Positions 19,473 to 28,378 of a DNA stretch of 64,000 bases are shown piece by piece. How positions within the stretch are numbered: the first letter of the stretch is position 1; each line of letters begins with the position of its first letter. The position numbers and the translations under genes are program-made. The notes beneath the pieces were generated by a model. That model was not told the origin of the DNA, ran no database searches, and saw only the letters and a list, made by a program, of their open reading frames with translations. The DNA comes from Psychroflexus aurantiacus. GTDB taxonomy: Bacteria; Bacteroidota; Bacteroidia; Flavobacteriales; Flavobacteriaceae. Location of the stretch: assembly GCF_010820555.1 (NCBI RefSeq), contig NZ_JAAIKD010000001.1, positions 161,701 through 225,700 of the forward strand, read 5' to 3'.

Positions 19473-20468
19473 TTAAGCAATATGAATTTCAAACGGCATA
19501 TCGAATGTTTTTGGTTTTCCTTTGGAGTCTTTGGATTCTAAGCGGCTAATCAGCATTTCGGCGGCTTTTTCACCGATTTTCATCGCTTTTTGATCGATAT
19601 AATTGAGCTTGGGATAACTTAATAAGGCATTTTTTTCGTCTGAAAATCCTATAAGCATGATGTCATCTGTCAGTTCCGGCTTTTCGGATTTCACGATGCT
19701 CTGAAACATCAACGAGGAAGTATTGTCTGCAGAAATAACCGCATCAAATTCATTTAAGGCTAAAAAGCCATTGATTAAACTATGCGGCTGAGAGGATCCC
19801 GTAAGATCCAGTTCCAGATTCGTATCCGGCTCTATGCCATGATCTATCAGTGCTTGCTGATACCCCCCCTTTCTGAGCAAACCAATTGGCAGGTCTTCAA
19901 TTGAACTCACAAAAGCGATTTTGGTTTTTTTCTTGGAAATCAGAATTCGTGTCGCATCGTACATCGCCTTTTGATCGTTGATCACTACTTTATCACATTC
20001 AATTTCAGAAGTGGTCCTGTCGAACAGCACAAGGCCTTTTTTATTGAGACTGATCTGATCTAAATGCACGAAATCTTCCCTGGAAAGGGTTTCTGTGGAA
20101 AGTGAAATAATAAACCCATCCACACGACCCTGCAGCATGAGTTCAACGCTTTTCGCTTCTTTTTTAAGCTGCTCGTGGCTCACACATATAATGGTGTCAT
20201 AACCCTTTGTCGTTGCAAACTCTTCAATACCATGAAGGACTTTCGCGAAGAAAGGATTTAAAATGTCGGGAACAACTACACCAATGGTATTGGTTTTATT
20301 GACCTTAAGAGCCAGAGCGGTCTTATTGGGTCTGTAGTTGTACAGTTCTGCTGCTTCTTTTATTCTCTTCTTAGTATCTTCACCTATATCTTTAGCATCA
20401 TGAAGTGCTTTGGAAACCGTAGAGACAGAAACATTGAGTTGTTTGGCAAGTTCTTTTAAAGTGACCAT
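19473..20468 (-). CDS. LacI-family transcriptional regulator
   Basis: This 331-residue repressor has the N-terminal HTH MVTLKELAKQLNVSVSTVSK, then the hinge helix (YRPNKTALALKVNKTNTIG), and a periplasmic-binding-protein-like sugar domain (VVPDILNPFFAKVLHGIEE). I start it at the ATG at 20468. The longer frame to 20501 begins inside a hairpin and adds residues before the HTH. It closes the glucan locus, so it probably senses a glucan breakdown sugar and represses some of these operons (inference). Confidence 0.9.
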   Translation of the reverse strand: MVTLKELAKQLNVSVSTVSKALHDAKDIGEDTKKRIKEAAELYNYRPNKTALALKVNKTNTIGVVVPDILNPFFAKVLHGIEEFATTKGYDTIICVSHEQLKKEAKSVELMLQGRVDGFIISLSTETLSREDFVHLDQISLNKKGLVLFDRTTSEIECDKVVINDQKAMYDATRILISKKKTKIAFVSSIEDLPIGLLRKGGYQQALIDHGIEPDTNLELDLTGSSQPHSLINGFLALNEFDAVISADNTSSLMFQSIVKSEKPELTDDIMLIGFSDEKNALLSYPKLNYIDQKAMKIGEKAAEMLISRLESKDSKGKPKTFDMPFEIHIA

Positions 20469-20470
20469 AA

Positions 20471-20506
20471 GAAAAAGCGTATGCTTGATTTTACCAAACA
20501 TACGCT
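20471..20506 (-). terminator. Intrinsic terminator before the LacI gene
   Basis: In the minus direction AGCGTATG (20506-20499) pairs with CATACGCT (20483-20476) and is followed by TTTTTCTT. It ends the sorting-domain gene at 20527 and stands 2-3 nt before the LacI start codon, so it could also control read-through into LacI. Confidence 0.75.
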
Positions 20507-20526
20507 ATTTTAATAAGTTAATAAAT

Positions 20527-21909
20527 TTATTCCTTTATTAATTTAATCGTTTTGGTTTGATCAAATTCATTTGAAATTTTAGCTAAGTAAATTCCATTTG
20601 CTAAATCATTCGCATTGATCATAACTTCAGAAGCGTTCACTTCCATGTCTTTTACCAAACGTCCAGTGACATTGAAAATCTGGACTGTTTTGATGTTCTC
20701 TGTGGTCTTAATGGTCCAAACATCCTGAGTAGGGTTTGGATAAGACTTAAATTCAGCTTTGCTAAAGGAATCGTTGCTTAAAGATACATTGCTGTACAGA
20801 TAAATATTGTCAACATAGGCTGAACCACCAATATTTGAGGTAATCAAAAATTGGGCAAATGCGCTTCTGTCAGCTCCATTAACAGGAGTAAAATCTGAAA
20901 GTGGAATATCTAAACTTAACCACTGACCTGGAGTTTGCTGATCAATTTCATTATTGTAATCGTAAGCATTAGTTTCTCCATTACCATTTTGGTGATTCGA
21001 CCATTTTGGATTAAAAACCTTGTTTGTAAAATCCGCATCAATCCAATAGTCCATATGAAAATGAGTCATTTGAGAAGCATCAAACGCATTCGCGGAAAAA
21101 TCAACTCCTAAAAATCCTCCAAACGTAATTTTCTTTGTAGCATTTCCTTCTACTAAAACATCTTCAATATCTGCAGAATCCCAATCTGCAGACCATGTTG
21201 TTACAGTAACATCTGCATATGCATCACTAAACAAAGATATAACATCGCTTGCAGGTACTGTTGGGGTTGGAGCTGCGCTAACAGGAGGATTAGCACATGG
21301 TGCACATGAACCTCCGCAGTCAACATCAGTCTCATCACCATCCTGTACCCCGTTGCTACACGTATCTACCACTGCATTTCCAGTAATGTTATCAACGTAA
21401 AACACACGACTGTCCTGTGTTCCAAAATTATTAGAGCTCGTATCCCAGTTGTAATAAATTACAAAAGCGCCATAAACTCCGTTAGCAGTAGTCGTGTTAT
21501 CAAGTCCCTGATCAAAGGTAAATGTCAGGGTTTCCCAACCAGACCCGGTATGTGAAACTGAGGTCGTAGAATCCGGAGCACCATCTCCATTAATAACTTT
21601 TGGAGCTATCGTAATAGGAGTAGTTGAATAAACATCCATAGACATAGTCTTATCACTTGTTAATTCAACTTTATTCGCTGTAAAAAAAGAAATATTGACA
21701 CCTTGCCAAACATTTCCTGCAGGATTTGAAGTAAGTACCGCAACATCCCCTCTTGTGCCTCCTGTTTCCGGGTCAGCTACAATTGAAGCAGAAGCGCTTC
21801 CAAAAGGTTCTCCTAATCCACCGTCTTCAAAATCCTGAATAACAGTTTGCTGAGAAAACCCAAATGTCGATATTAACAACATCATAAATAAAAATGTAAT
21901 TTTTTTCAT
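20527..21909 (-). CDS. Secreted glucan-binding-type protein with T9SS type A sorting domain
   Basis: This 460-residue protein has a signal peptide (MKKITFLFMMLLISTFGFSQ) and a beta-sandwich module (about 22-180) like the triplicated module of the lipoprotein at 41212. Next is a Cys-rich linker (CSNGVQDGDETDVDCGGSC, about 183-201), then a second beta-sandwich (about 218-378) like the C-terminal module of the lipoprotein at 32806. Its tail (FKSYPNPTQDVWTIKT... YLAKI..ktiklike, about 388-460) is a type A T9SS signal. No hydrolase motif is seen. I infer a secreted or surface-attached beta-glucan-binding protein. It is a single gene bounded by a terminator. Confidence 0.8.
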   Translation of the reverse strand: MKKITFLFMMLLISTFGFSQQTVIQDFEDGGLGEPFGSASASIVADPETGGTRGDVAVLTSNPAGNVWQGVNISFFTANKVELTSDKTMSMDVYSTTPITIAPKVINGDGAPDSTTSVSHTGSGWETLTFTFDQGLDNTTTANGVYGAFVIYYNWDTSSNNFGTQDSRVFYVDNITGNAVVDTCSNGVQDGDETDVDCGGSCAPCANPPVSAAPTPTVPASDVISLFSDAYADVTVTTWSADWDSADIEDVLVEGNATKKITFGGFLGVDFSANAFDASQMTHFHMDYWIDADFTNKVFNPKWSNHQNGNGETNAYDYNNEIDQQTPGQWLSLDIPLSDFTPVNGADRSAFAQFLITSNIGGSAYVDNIYLYSNVSLSNDSFSKAEFKSYPNPTQDVWTIKTTENIKTVQIFNVTGRLVKDMEVNASEVMINANDLANGIYLAKISNEFDQTKTIKLIKE

Positions 21910-21986
21910 AGTTTTTATTTTTCGTTAATAATAAATTAGTAATTCATAAATATAACTTTAAAAATACAAAAACCTAACAATAATAC

Positions 21987-22005
21987 CACTACAAAATTCA
22001 TACAA
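21987..22005 (-). promoter_or_regulatory. Candidate shared upstream element, copy A
   Basis: The minus strand reads TTGTATGAATTTTGTAGTG, 78-96 nt before the sorting-domain gene start. It matches 16 of 19 bases at 37496-37514 and resembles 47843-47857, which are upstream of two other operons of the locus. Confidence 0.4.
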
Positions 22006-22068
22006 CATTATATTTTGATCAATCTGATAATGTATTGGTACTGTATGGGTTATAAGCTCAACCCCTTA

Positions 22069-22986
22069 TCAGTACTTCAGTTTTTCCAGTTTGTCCCATA
22101 TTCCCCAGTAAGCGCCAACTACGCCCTCAGCGCCAACTTTCCAGGATTCATCAAAGGATGAAAAATAAAAGCTTTCAATACCTGCCTTTTTACACCATAA
22201 CTGGGTATTTATGAAGTACTTTAAGGCGTTTTCAGTAGAGGGTTCCGCTGCCCCTAAACTTTCTCCGGCGCTTGGCCAACCTGTTTCGGTAATAATTACT
22301 TTTTTACCTCTAGCCGCCTGTAAAGCCTGGCCATACATTTGCTGCATATGGGTCAATGCATAATCGTGATGACATTTCTCCCAGAACGGATAACAGTTAG
22401 ATAGTATAACATCACACAAATCTGTAAGGTCCGGATGCACTGCAAATTCATAATAAGCATCCACATAACCTACCGGAATATGGGAAGGTATGGAACGCTT
22501 CACCTCTTCAATATGTTCTTTTAATTCTTCAAGGGGTATATCATTTCGATATAAAACTTCATTGCCAACAGCAGCAATATCCACCATACCCTCATTTGCC
22601 ATTTTTATTAGTGCATCCAGTTCTTCTCTGTTCTTTTCTTTGTCGTCGCTAATCCATGCTCCTACCAATGTTTTAAGGCCGAGTTCTTTGGCTATTTTTG
22701 GAACAAATTCATTGCCTTCAATACAGGAAAACGAACGCACCCAGCTGACGTGTGGTTTTAAAATGTTCATACGTCGTCGAACCTGTATCTGGCTAATATG
22801 GTCCCCTGGTTTTTGCCCGTCTTCATACATGCTAAAGCAAATACCGTGAAATCCATCTTTCATAATGGATTTGAATAGCTCATTGAATTCCTTTTTCGAC
22901 ATCTCAGGAGCTATACCTGAGTGCTGTAGTGAAGCTAAAAATTGCTCCTGTTGCTCTGTTACCTGTTGTTCTTCTCTGTACGACAT
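22069..22986 (-). CDS. GH17 beta-1,3-glucanase, cytoplasmic type
   Basis: This 305-residue enzyme is a single GH17 (beta/alpha)8 domain with the acid/base Glu in AAVGNEVL (E143) and the nucleophile Glu in ITETGWPSAG (E234). No signal peptide is present: the N-terminus is polar (MSYREEQQVTEQQEQF). This points to a cytoplasmic role on imported laminari-oligosaccharides. It is closely similar to the GH17 part of the transporter fusion encoded just upstream (stop at 22990, 3 nt apart), so the two look like a duplication. It is last gene of the operon that starts near 37427. Confidence 0.9.
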   Translation of the reverse strand: MSYREEQQVTEQQEQFLASLQHSGIAPEMSKKEFNELFKSIMKDGFHGICFSMYEDGQKPGDHISQIQVRRRMNILKPHVSWVRSFSCIEGNEFVPKIAKELGLKTLVGAWISDDKEKNREELDALIKMANEGMVDIAAVGNEVLYRNDIPLEELKEHIEEVKRSIPSHIPVGYVDAYYEFAVHPDLTDLCDVILSNCYPFWEKCHHDYALTHMQQMYGQALQAARGKKVIITETGWPSAGESLGAAEPSTENALKYFINTQLWCKKAGIESFYFSSFDESWKVGAEGVVGAYWGIWDKLEKLKY

Positions 22987-22989
22987 GAT

Positions 22990-25557
22990 TTACTTGTATT
23001 TAAGTGTTTCGTTTTTATCCCATATTCCCCATCGCTGGCCAACATCCCCTTCATGACGTGTTTTCCAGGATTCATCAAAAGATGAGAAATAAAATAAGTC
23101 TATATGTTCCTGATTCGCCCAGTTATTGACATTGATGAAGTATTTCATCGCATTGAGCCGGGTAGGAATGGCTTTCCCGGTATTTTCTCCCTGGCCCGGC
23201 CAGCCTGTTTCAGCAATCATAACCGGTTTGCCTTTTGCTTTCGCTTTAACGAGTGAGTACATTTCCCGTAAATAAGAAGTTGCTAATTCGATTTCTGCAC
23301 CTTCCCAGAACGGATAACAGTTGATTAAAATCACATCACAGGCCTCTATAAGCGACGAGCTTTCAGTAAATAGGGAATACGCATCGACATAACCCACCGG
23401 GATACCTGGAAGTGCTTTTTTGACGATTTCGATATAAGCTAAAAGTTCTTCTTCTGTAAGTTCTTCACGAAGAAGCACTTCGTTACCGACTACAGCAATA
23501 TCTACATGCCCCGCCTTGCCAAGTTTAATCAATTCTTCAATTTCGGTTTGGTTCTGCTTTTTATCATCGCTAATCCAGGCACCAGCCATGGTTTTTAGAC
23601 CAGCTCTTTTGGCGACCTGAGGGATATATTCGTTTCCTCCGGTACATGAAAAAGATCTTAACCAGTTGGTGTAAGGTTTAACGATATCAACCCGTCTTAT
23701 GATTTGTTCTTCAGAGAGCACATCCTCTATATCCTGACCTTCTTCGTATGGACTAAAGCACAGACCATGCATGCCTTTATGGAGCGTATTCGAAAAAAGG
23801 CTGGTCATGTCATCCATGGATTTTGATGAGAAATCGATATCGTATTTAAAATCCGGAGCCATTTGTAAGGAAGTCAGTGAAAGCAGGTTCTGAGCATGAT
23901 AAGAGGAGCTCGTTCGTTTTGGCAGTGCCTTTCTTTTCTTGAGTTCGGCCCCAATTTCTCTCACGCGTTTTTCATCTAAATCATAACGCCACATGACGAT
24001 AAAAGCTACAGCTGCTGTTGAGACTGGCACAATGATATCTGCAATTCTTAGTCTGTTCATGGTTTCTAATGTCTGAGAAACCGCGCCTTCATCAAAACCT
24101 ACTAAAGTCAATATCGCTCCACTCAATACCAAAGCTAGAGCCTGGCCAACTTTCACCATCCACCAGTAAATCGCCCCAAAGGTACCTTCTTTCCGAGGTA
24201 AACCATTCTCCAGTTCATCCAGATCACAGACATCTGCAGTCATACTCATCATTAAGGTAAATAATCCTCCTAAGCCAAAAGCCATAAAAGGAATAGGCAG
24301 AAACATTAACCAAGGAGCACCTTGACTCATATCCAGACTGAACCATGACATATTTATACTTTCTAAAAAAGGATTAAGGGTTTCGAAGACTGAAGCCACA
24401 AAGCTGTTTAAGCTCTGACCTATATTGGATTGATTGAACCTTGCATTTAAAGAATTGTCAAATCCCCACCATTTTAAAATATAGCCTAAAATTGAAATGA
24501 CTGTGGAAATAAGAAAAGCATTTCGCTTTCCATACCTATTCGCAATTTTAGAAATAATAGGAATCACCAAAAAAGCAGTAAGTAAAGCTGTAATGGATGC
24601 AAACCAGGCAGGCCAGGTTTGAGCTTGTCCATAATCTCCATTATAAATATAAAATACAATGATGAAAAAGCTAAATGAGGCCACAATCTGAAATCCATTA
24701 AATACCAGGAATGTAGCACCACATAATTTCATGAAAGGCTTGCTTTGTGAGACTTCCTTAATTCCTTTAAATAAGTCTTTGAACGTGGATGACAAGGTTC
24801 TTAAGCTTATTTTCTTCCTATCTTTCATGTCACCTGCATCCATACCTTTACAGAAAAAAGCAGGTAAGATTCCTATAGCTGCACATGTTAATCCTACAAG
24901 TAAAGATAATTTACGAACACCTGTTGCCTGTAACTTTTCATCTGTCAACTTTTGTAACTCCTCTCCGGATAGTCCTAATTCTCCAATCATTCTTAACGTC
25001 TCCTCGCTTAATGGAAATACAGTAGGATCTGCAATAACGACCCAAAACCAGGGTACAAGCATCCAGGCAATTTGGCCAACAGTATTTGCAAATGCCATTA
25101 AACGGGTTCGTTCATTATAGTCTGGTGTCATTTCATACCCTAAGCCCACCAAAGGTGTAGCAAACATGGTGTTTCCTACTAAAAAGAATAAAGACATCAT
25201 TAGGAAGTACCAAAAGTTGAACAATACAGAATTATCCTCACTTAACTGAAATAAAAGCGCAAACAATATTCCGCTTAAAATAGCACCAAAAAATATATAA
25301 GGTCTTCTTCTTCCCCATTTAGACTTTGTATTATCAGAAATAAAACCCATGATGGGATCTGTAAGAGCATCAAATATTCTTGGTATGCCACCTAACAAAC
25401 CTGCTAAAAATGGATCCATTCCAAATGCTGTAACTAAAAAAAACATGAAAACAGCTAAAGCCCCTGGTAGTAAATTGAGAACAAAATGACCTGCTCCAAA
25501 AGCAGCTTTCTGGCCTATGGGTACTTTGTCTTGTGCTGGTGTTTTTATTTCAGACAT
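22990..25557 (-). CDS. GPH-type MFS sugar transporter fused to a GH17 domain
   Basis: This 855-residue protein has two parts. Residues 1-530 are a GPH (glycoside-pentoside-hexuronide, MelB-like) transporter with its signature DALTDPIMGFISDNTKSKWG then GRRRPY near 63-87 and about twelve membrane spans. After a basic linker (KKRKALPKRTSS), residues about 565-855 form a complete GH17 domain with acid/base in VVGNEVL (E693) and nucleophile in IAETGWPGQG (E783). GPH transporters keep their C-terminus in the cytoplasm, so the enzyme would cut beta-1,3-gluco-oligosaccharides as they enter. No frameshift or stop separates the parts. Function of the coupling is inferred. Confidence 0.92.
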   Translation of the reverse strand: MSEIKTPAQDKVPIGQKAAFGAGHFVLNLLPGALAVFMFFLVTAFGMDPFLAGLLGGIPRIFDALTDPIMGFISDNTKSKWGRRRPYIFFGAILSGILFALLFQLSEDNSVLFNFWYFLMMSLFFLVGNTMFATPLVGLGYEMTPDYNERTRLMAFANTVGQIAWMLVPWFWVVIADPTVFPLSEETLRMIGELGLSGEELQKLTDEKLQATGVRKLSLLVGLTCAAIGILPAFFCKGMDAGDMKDRKKISLRTLSSTFKDLFKGIKEVSQSKPFMKLCGATFLVFNGFQIVASFSFFIIVFYIYNGDYGQAQTWPAWFASITALLTAFLVIPIISKIANRYGKRNAFLISTVISILGYILKWWGFDNSLNARFNQSNIGQSLNSFVASVFETLNPFLESINMSWFSLDMSQGAPWLMFLPIPFMAFGLGGLFTLMMSMTADVCDLDELENGLPRKEGTFGAIYWWMVKVGQALALVLSGAILTLVGFDEGAVSQTLETMNRLRIADIIVPVSTAAVAFIVMWRYDLDEKRVREIGAELKKRKALPKRTSSSYHAQNLLSLTSLQMAPDFKYDIDFSSKSMDDMTSLFSNTLHKGMHGLCFSPYEEGQDIEDVLSEEQIIRRVDIVKPYTNWLRSFSCTGGNEYIPQVAKRAGLKTMAGAWISDDKKQNQTEIEELIKLGKAGHVDIAVVGNEVLLREELTEEELLAYIEIVKKALPGIPVGYVDAYSLFTESSSLIEACDVILINCYPFWEGAEIELATSYLREMYSLVKAKAKGKPVMIAETGWPGQGENTGKAIPTRLNAMKYFINVNNWANQEHIDLFYFSSFDESWKTRHEGDVGQRWGIWDKNETLKYK

Positions 25558-25568
25558 GGAAAATAGAT

Positions 25569-27065
25569 TTAATTTTTGAGTGTGATGGTTTGGATAGCCT
25601 GCGGACTAATGGATAGCCTTTTAACAGCTTCATCCAATTGAAGGTCAAATACTTTTTCCGCTTTAGACGGGTTGAATACAATGACTACATGACTTCCATC
25701 CGGATTGGTCGCAGCACTAACCTGTAAGTCCTTATCTGTAGATTCAAAAGCGATGCGTTTTGCCCCGGGTCTTATGTATTTACTGAAGTGCGCCATGGTA
25801 TAATACAAAGGCGTAAAGTAAACTTCATCCTGATCGGGATCTACGATAACCGGTGCCACACACCAGTTTTCAAACCAGTTGGGACCGCCCTGACGGTTGA
25901 GTACCATATTCCAGTCTACCCAGCCATCTACCCAGTTGTTCATACAACCTATGATATCTCTGGCATAGCGATACACCGGGCGGTATTTGGGGTGCAGATG
26001 CTTCTGGTCTTCCGGCGCCCAGTCCCAGCCCCAGTCAGTAGCTTCTTTTTGCCAGTACCAGTCGTCATCCTGCCATTTAGGTACTTCCGCATCGACGCAA
26101 GCCTCGGTCTGGATCAGGTATTTATCAGGAGCTTTTTCATGTGCATACTGCAAGGCTTCAGGGAAAACTTTAAAGGTACTTTCATACCAGTGTATGGCTG
26201 TGCCATCGTAGTATTTAGCATTGGCCTCATTTTTATACATCACATCTACCCATTCCCTGATGCCCTCTCTGTTTTGATCGTAACCCAGGATTTTCAAGTC
26301 TCCTTTACCGTCTTTTTCAAGTTGAGGACCGAGGTAGTCTCTTACAAATTCGGTCATTTCTTCAGGTGTATAATGCATACTCTCCCAATTATTCCCGTTT
26401 CCGTGCGGTTCATTTTCAACCGTGAAGCCCCAGATATCGATGCCTTCAGCTTTGTAAGCATCGGCATATTTTGAAAAGAATAAGGCCCAGGTATCGTAAT
26501 GTTCTCGTTTTAATTCTCCCCCTACCCAGGCGTTGTTGGTTTTCATCCAGGGCGGAGCCGTCCAGGGAGATGAAATGATATTAAACCCTTCTGTGGATGC
26601 TGCCATAGCGTCTTTGATCATCGGAATAATATCGCCTCTGTCTTCTTCAATACTGAAGTGCTTCAACAAGGTATCACCCTCCACTGGGGCATACGAATAC
26701 TGATCAAGTGAAAAGTCACTTGAATTCATATGAGTCCGGGTTAAAGAATAGCGCGCACCACTATCTGCAAAATAAGCATCAATGATTTTTTGACGATTTT
26801 CTTTCCCTAACTGATTCAAAAGATAAGCGGAAGACTCCGTAAATGACCCCCCAAAGCCCGTAAAGGTTTGAAAAGTTTTTTTAGGGTTTAAACTGACTTT
26901 AGAGATAGTATCAGCAGCTGAGCTGAATGAATCGATTTGAGTGAGTTTATTTCCGCTCCTGGAGGTTTCAACCACTTCAACTTTTAAAGATTCTGCTTTC
27001 TGCACACAAGAACTAGCTAACATAAGTGATATTAAAGTGAGAGGTAGTAGTTTTAAACGTTTCAT
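25569..27065 (-). CDS. GH30 glycosidase lipoprotein (probable beta-1,6-glucosidase)
   Basis: This 498-residue lipoprotein (signal peptide, Cys20 in LASSCVQ) has the GH30 motifs FTGFGGSFTESSA near 68-80, SSPWTAPPWMKTN near 165-177, acid/base in FTVENEPHG (E219) and nucleophile in IQTEACVD (E321). A C-terminal beta domain follows. GH30 members in marine laminarin loci remove beta-1,6-linked glucose branches. That substrate fits the context and is inferred here. It lies 11 nt upstream of the transporter fusion in the operon. Confidence 0.92.
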   Translation of the reverse strand: MKRLKLLPLTLISLMLASSCVQKAESLKVEVVETSRSGNKLTQIDSFSSAADTISKVSLNPKKTFQTFTGFGGSFTESSAYLLNQLGKENRQKIIDAYFADSGARYSLTRTHMNSSDFSLDQYSYAPVEGDTLLKHFSIEEDRGDIIPMIKDAMAASTEGFNIISSPWTAPPWMKTNNAWVGGELKREHYDTWALFFSKYADAYKAEGIDIWGFTVENEPHGNGNNWESMHYTPEEMTEFVRDYLGPQLEKDGKGDLKILGYDQNREGIREWVDVMYKNEANAKYYDGTAIHWYESTFKVFPEALQYAHEKAPDKYLIQTEACVDAEVPKWQDDDWYWQKEATDWGWDWAPEDQKHLHPKYRPVYRYARDIIGCMNNWVDGWVDWNMVLNRQGGPNWFENWCVAPVIVDPDQDEVYFTPLYYTMAHFSKYIRPGAKRIAFESTDKDLQVSAATNPDGSHVVIVFNPSKAEKVFDLQLDEAVKRLSISPQAIQTITLKN

Positions 27066-27088
27066 AACCAGTGATTTTCATGATTGAT

Positions 27089-28372
27089 TTAATGGTTGAC
27101 CGTAATTTCATTTTTTACCTGAGGCATTTGCACATCCAAAAGAAGATTGGTCAGTTTTCCGCCATACGTCTTGGTAATTTCATTTTTACCGCGTTTTAAC
27201 CCTTCAAACCTGCCGTTATCTACCGCCTCCCATAGTGCATATTTAGCCTTCCCATCCACGCTAAATAAGCCGAAGAAATTTTCAGACCCTTTGGGGTTGT
27301 GCGCGTCTTTCCAGGGCTCATCAAAGGCTTCAAAATAGAAGCACTTGATTTTATGTTCTGTAGACCATTCGCGCATTTTGTGGTAGTACAAGGCTTGCTT
27401 GTATTCATCGGTGGCTCTGGAACCCGTTATCCCATAAAATCCGTCAGACGCACTTGCCCAGCCGGTTTCGCCAATGTGAATCGGCTTTTTAAGCCCTAGA
27501 CTGTTCACATAACTGGCTACACTGTCGTACTGTGATACCGCATAACTCAAAGCGCGATTCATGACTTTATCGAGCTTTTCGATGTTGGTTAATTTGGTTT
27601 CTTTGGGCAGAATGCCCCAGAACACAGGATTATAATGGGTGTCATGCATCGGGTAAGTATGCACCGAAAGATAATCTACACTTTTGATAAGCTCCTCAAG
27701 TTCTGGCGTATGGTACTCGCTTTCTCCACCTCCCCAGGACGCAAAATTATCTGAGCTGGTGATCCATACATTTTTATCTAATCCTCCTTCTTTTTTGATG
27801 TTCTGCAGATGCTTAACCCATTTTAAAATAATATGGGGCTGAACAAAATAAGCCGAAGCCCATTTCACCATAGCCTCGTTACCTACAGCGATGATCTTGA
27901 CAATGTCTGGATACCTATTGGCCAGCTCCACAGCCCGGTCAATTTCGGCAGCATTATGCACGCTCCCCTCGTTGTGGTTGAGCGGTAATTCTGTCCAGGC
28001 ATTTTTACAATCTATCCAGGCCCCAAGCATAACGTACATTTCAAAATGGGCATCTTCTGCTTTCAACTCCTGTATTGCTTTTAAAATATTAGCCGCATGT
28101 GGCAAACGTACATTGTAGGTGCGTAAAACGCGGATATCCATAGCATGAAGGATTTTTAAATCCTCCTTGAGTTCCTTCAGCGCTGGTTGAGAATCGCGGG
28201 TTTTTTTACGGTAGCCACCGTACGAAATCGCAAGATAGTCTGGCTTATTTAATATTTCTTTAGCGGTCAAATTCCGTTTATTTTGCATTGATTTTTGCTC
28301 TTTTTTAGTTTGATTGCACGAAGCCAGAAAAATCAGGCATGCTATTAAAATGACTTGTATTAGTGGCTTCAT
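27089..28372 (-). CDS. GH17 beta-1,3-glucanase lipoprotein
   Basis: This 427-residue protein has a lipoprotein signal (MKPLIQVILIACLIFLASCN, Cys19). The GH17 domain has the acid/base in IIAVGNEAMVKW (E166) and nucleophile in IHIGETGWASA (E302). It is more divergent than the other two GH17 domains of the locus, so it likely has a distinct cleavage mode or chain-length preference. Lipidation puts it in the periplasm or at the surface. It starts 6 nt after the phosphorylase gene. Confidence 0.9.
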   Translation of the reverse strand: MKPLIQVILIACLIFLASCNQTKKEQKSMQNKRNLTAKEILNKPDYLAISYGGYRKKTRDSQPALKELKEDLKILHAMDIRVLRTYNVRLPHAANILKAIQELKAEDAHFEMYVMLGAWIDCKNAWTELPLNHNEGSVHNAAEIDRAVELANRYPDIVKIIAVGNEAMVKWASAYFVQPHIILKWVKHLQNIKKEGGLDKNVWITSSDNFASWGGGESEYHTPELEELIKSVDYLSVHTYPMHDTHYNPVFWGILPKETKLTNIEKLDKVMNRALSYAVSQYDSVASYVNSLGLKKPIHIGETGWASASDGFYGITGSRATDEYKQALYYHKMREWSTEHKIKCFYFEAFDEPWKDAHNPKGSENFFGLFSVDGKAKYALWEAVDNGRFEGLKRGKNEITKTYGGKLTNLLLDVQMPQVKNEITVNH

Positions 28373-28378
28373 GACCGT

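Noticed and set aside
25788..26474. 228-codon plus-strand open frame inside GH30
   Set aside because: Antisense to the GH30 catalytic domain with no start signals or family motifs.
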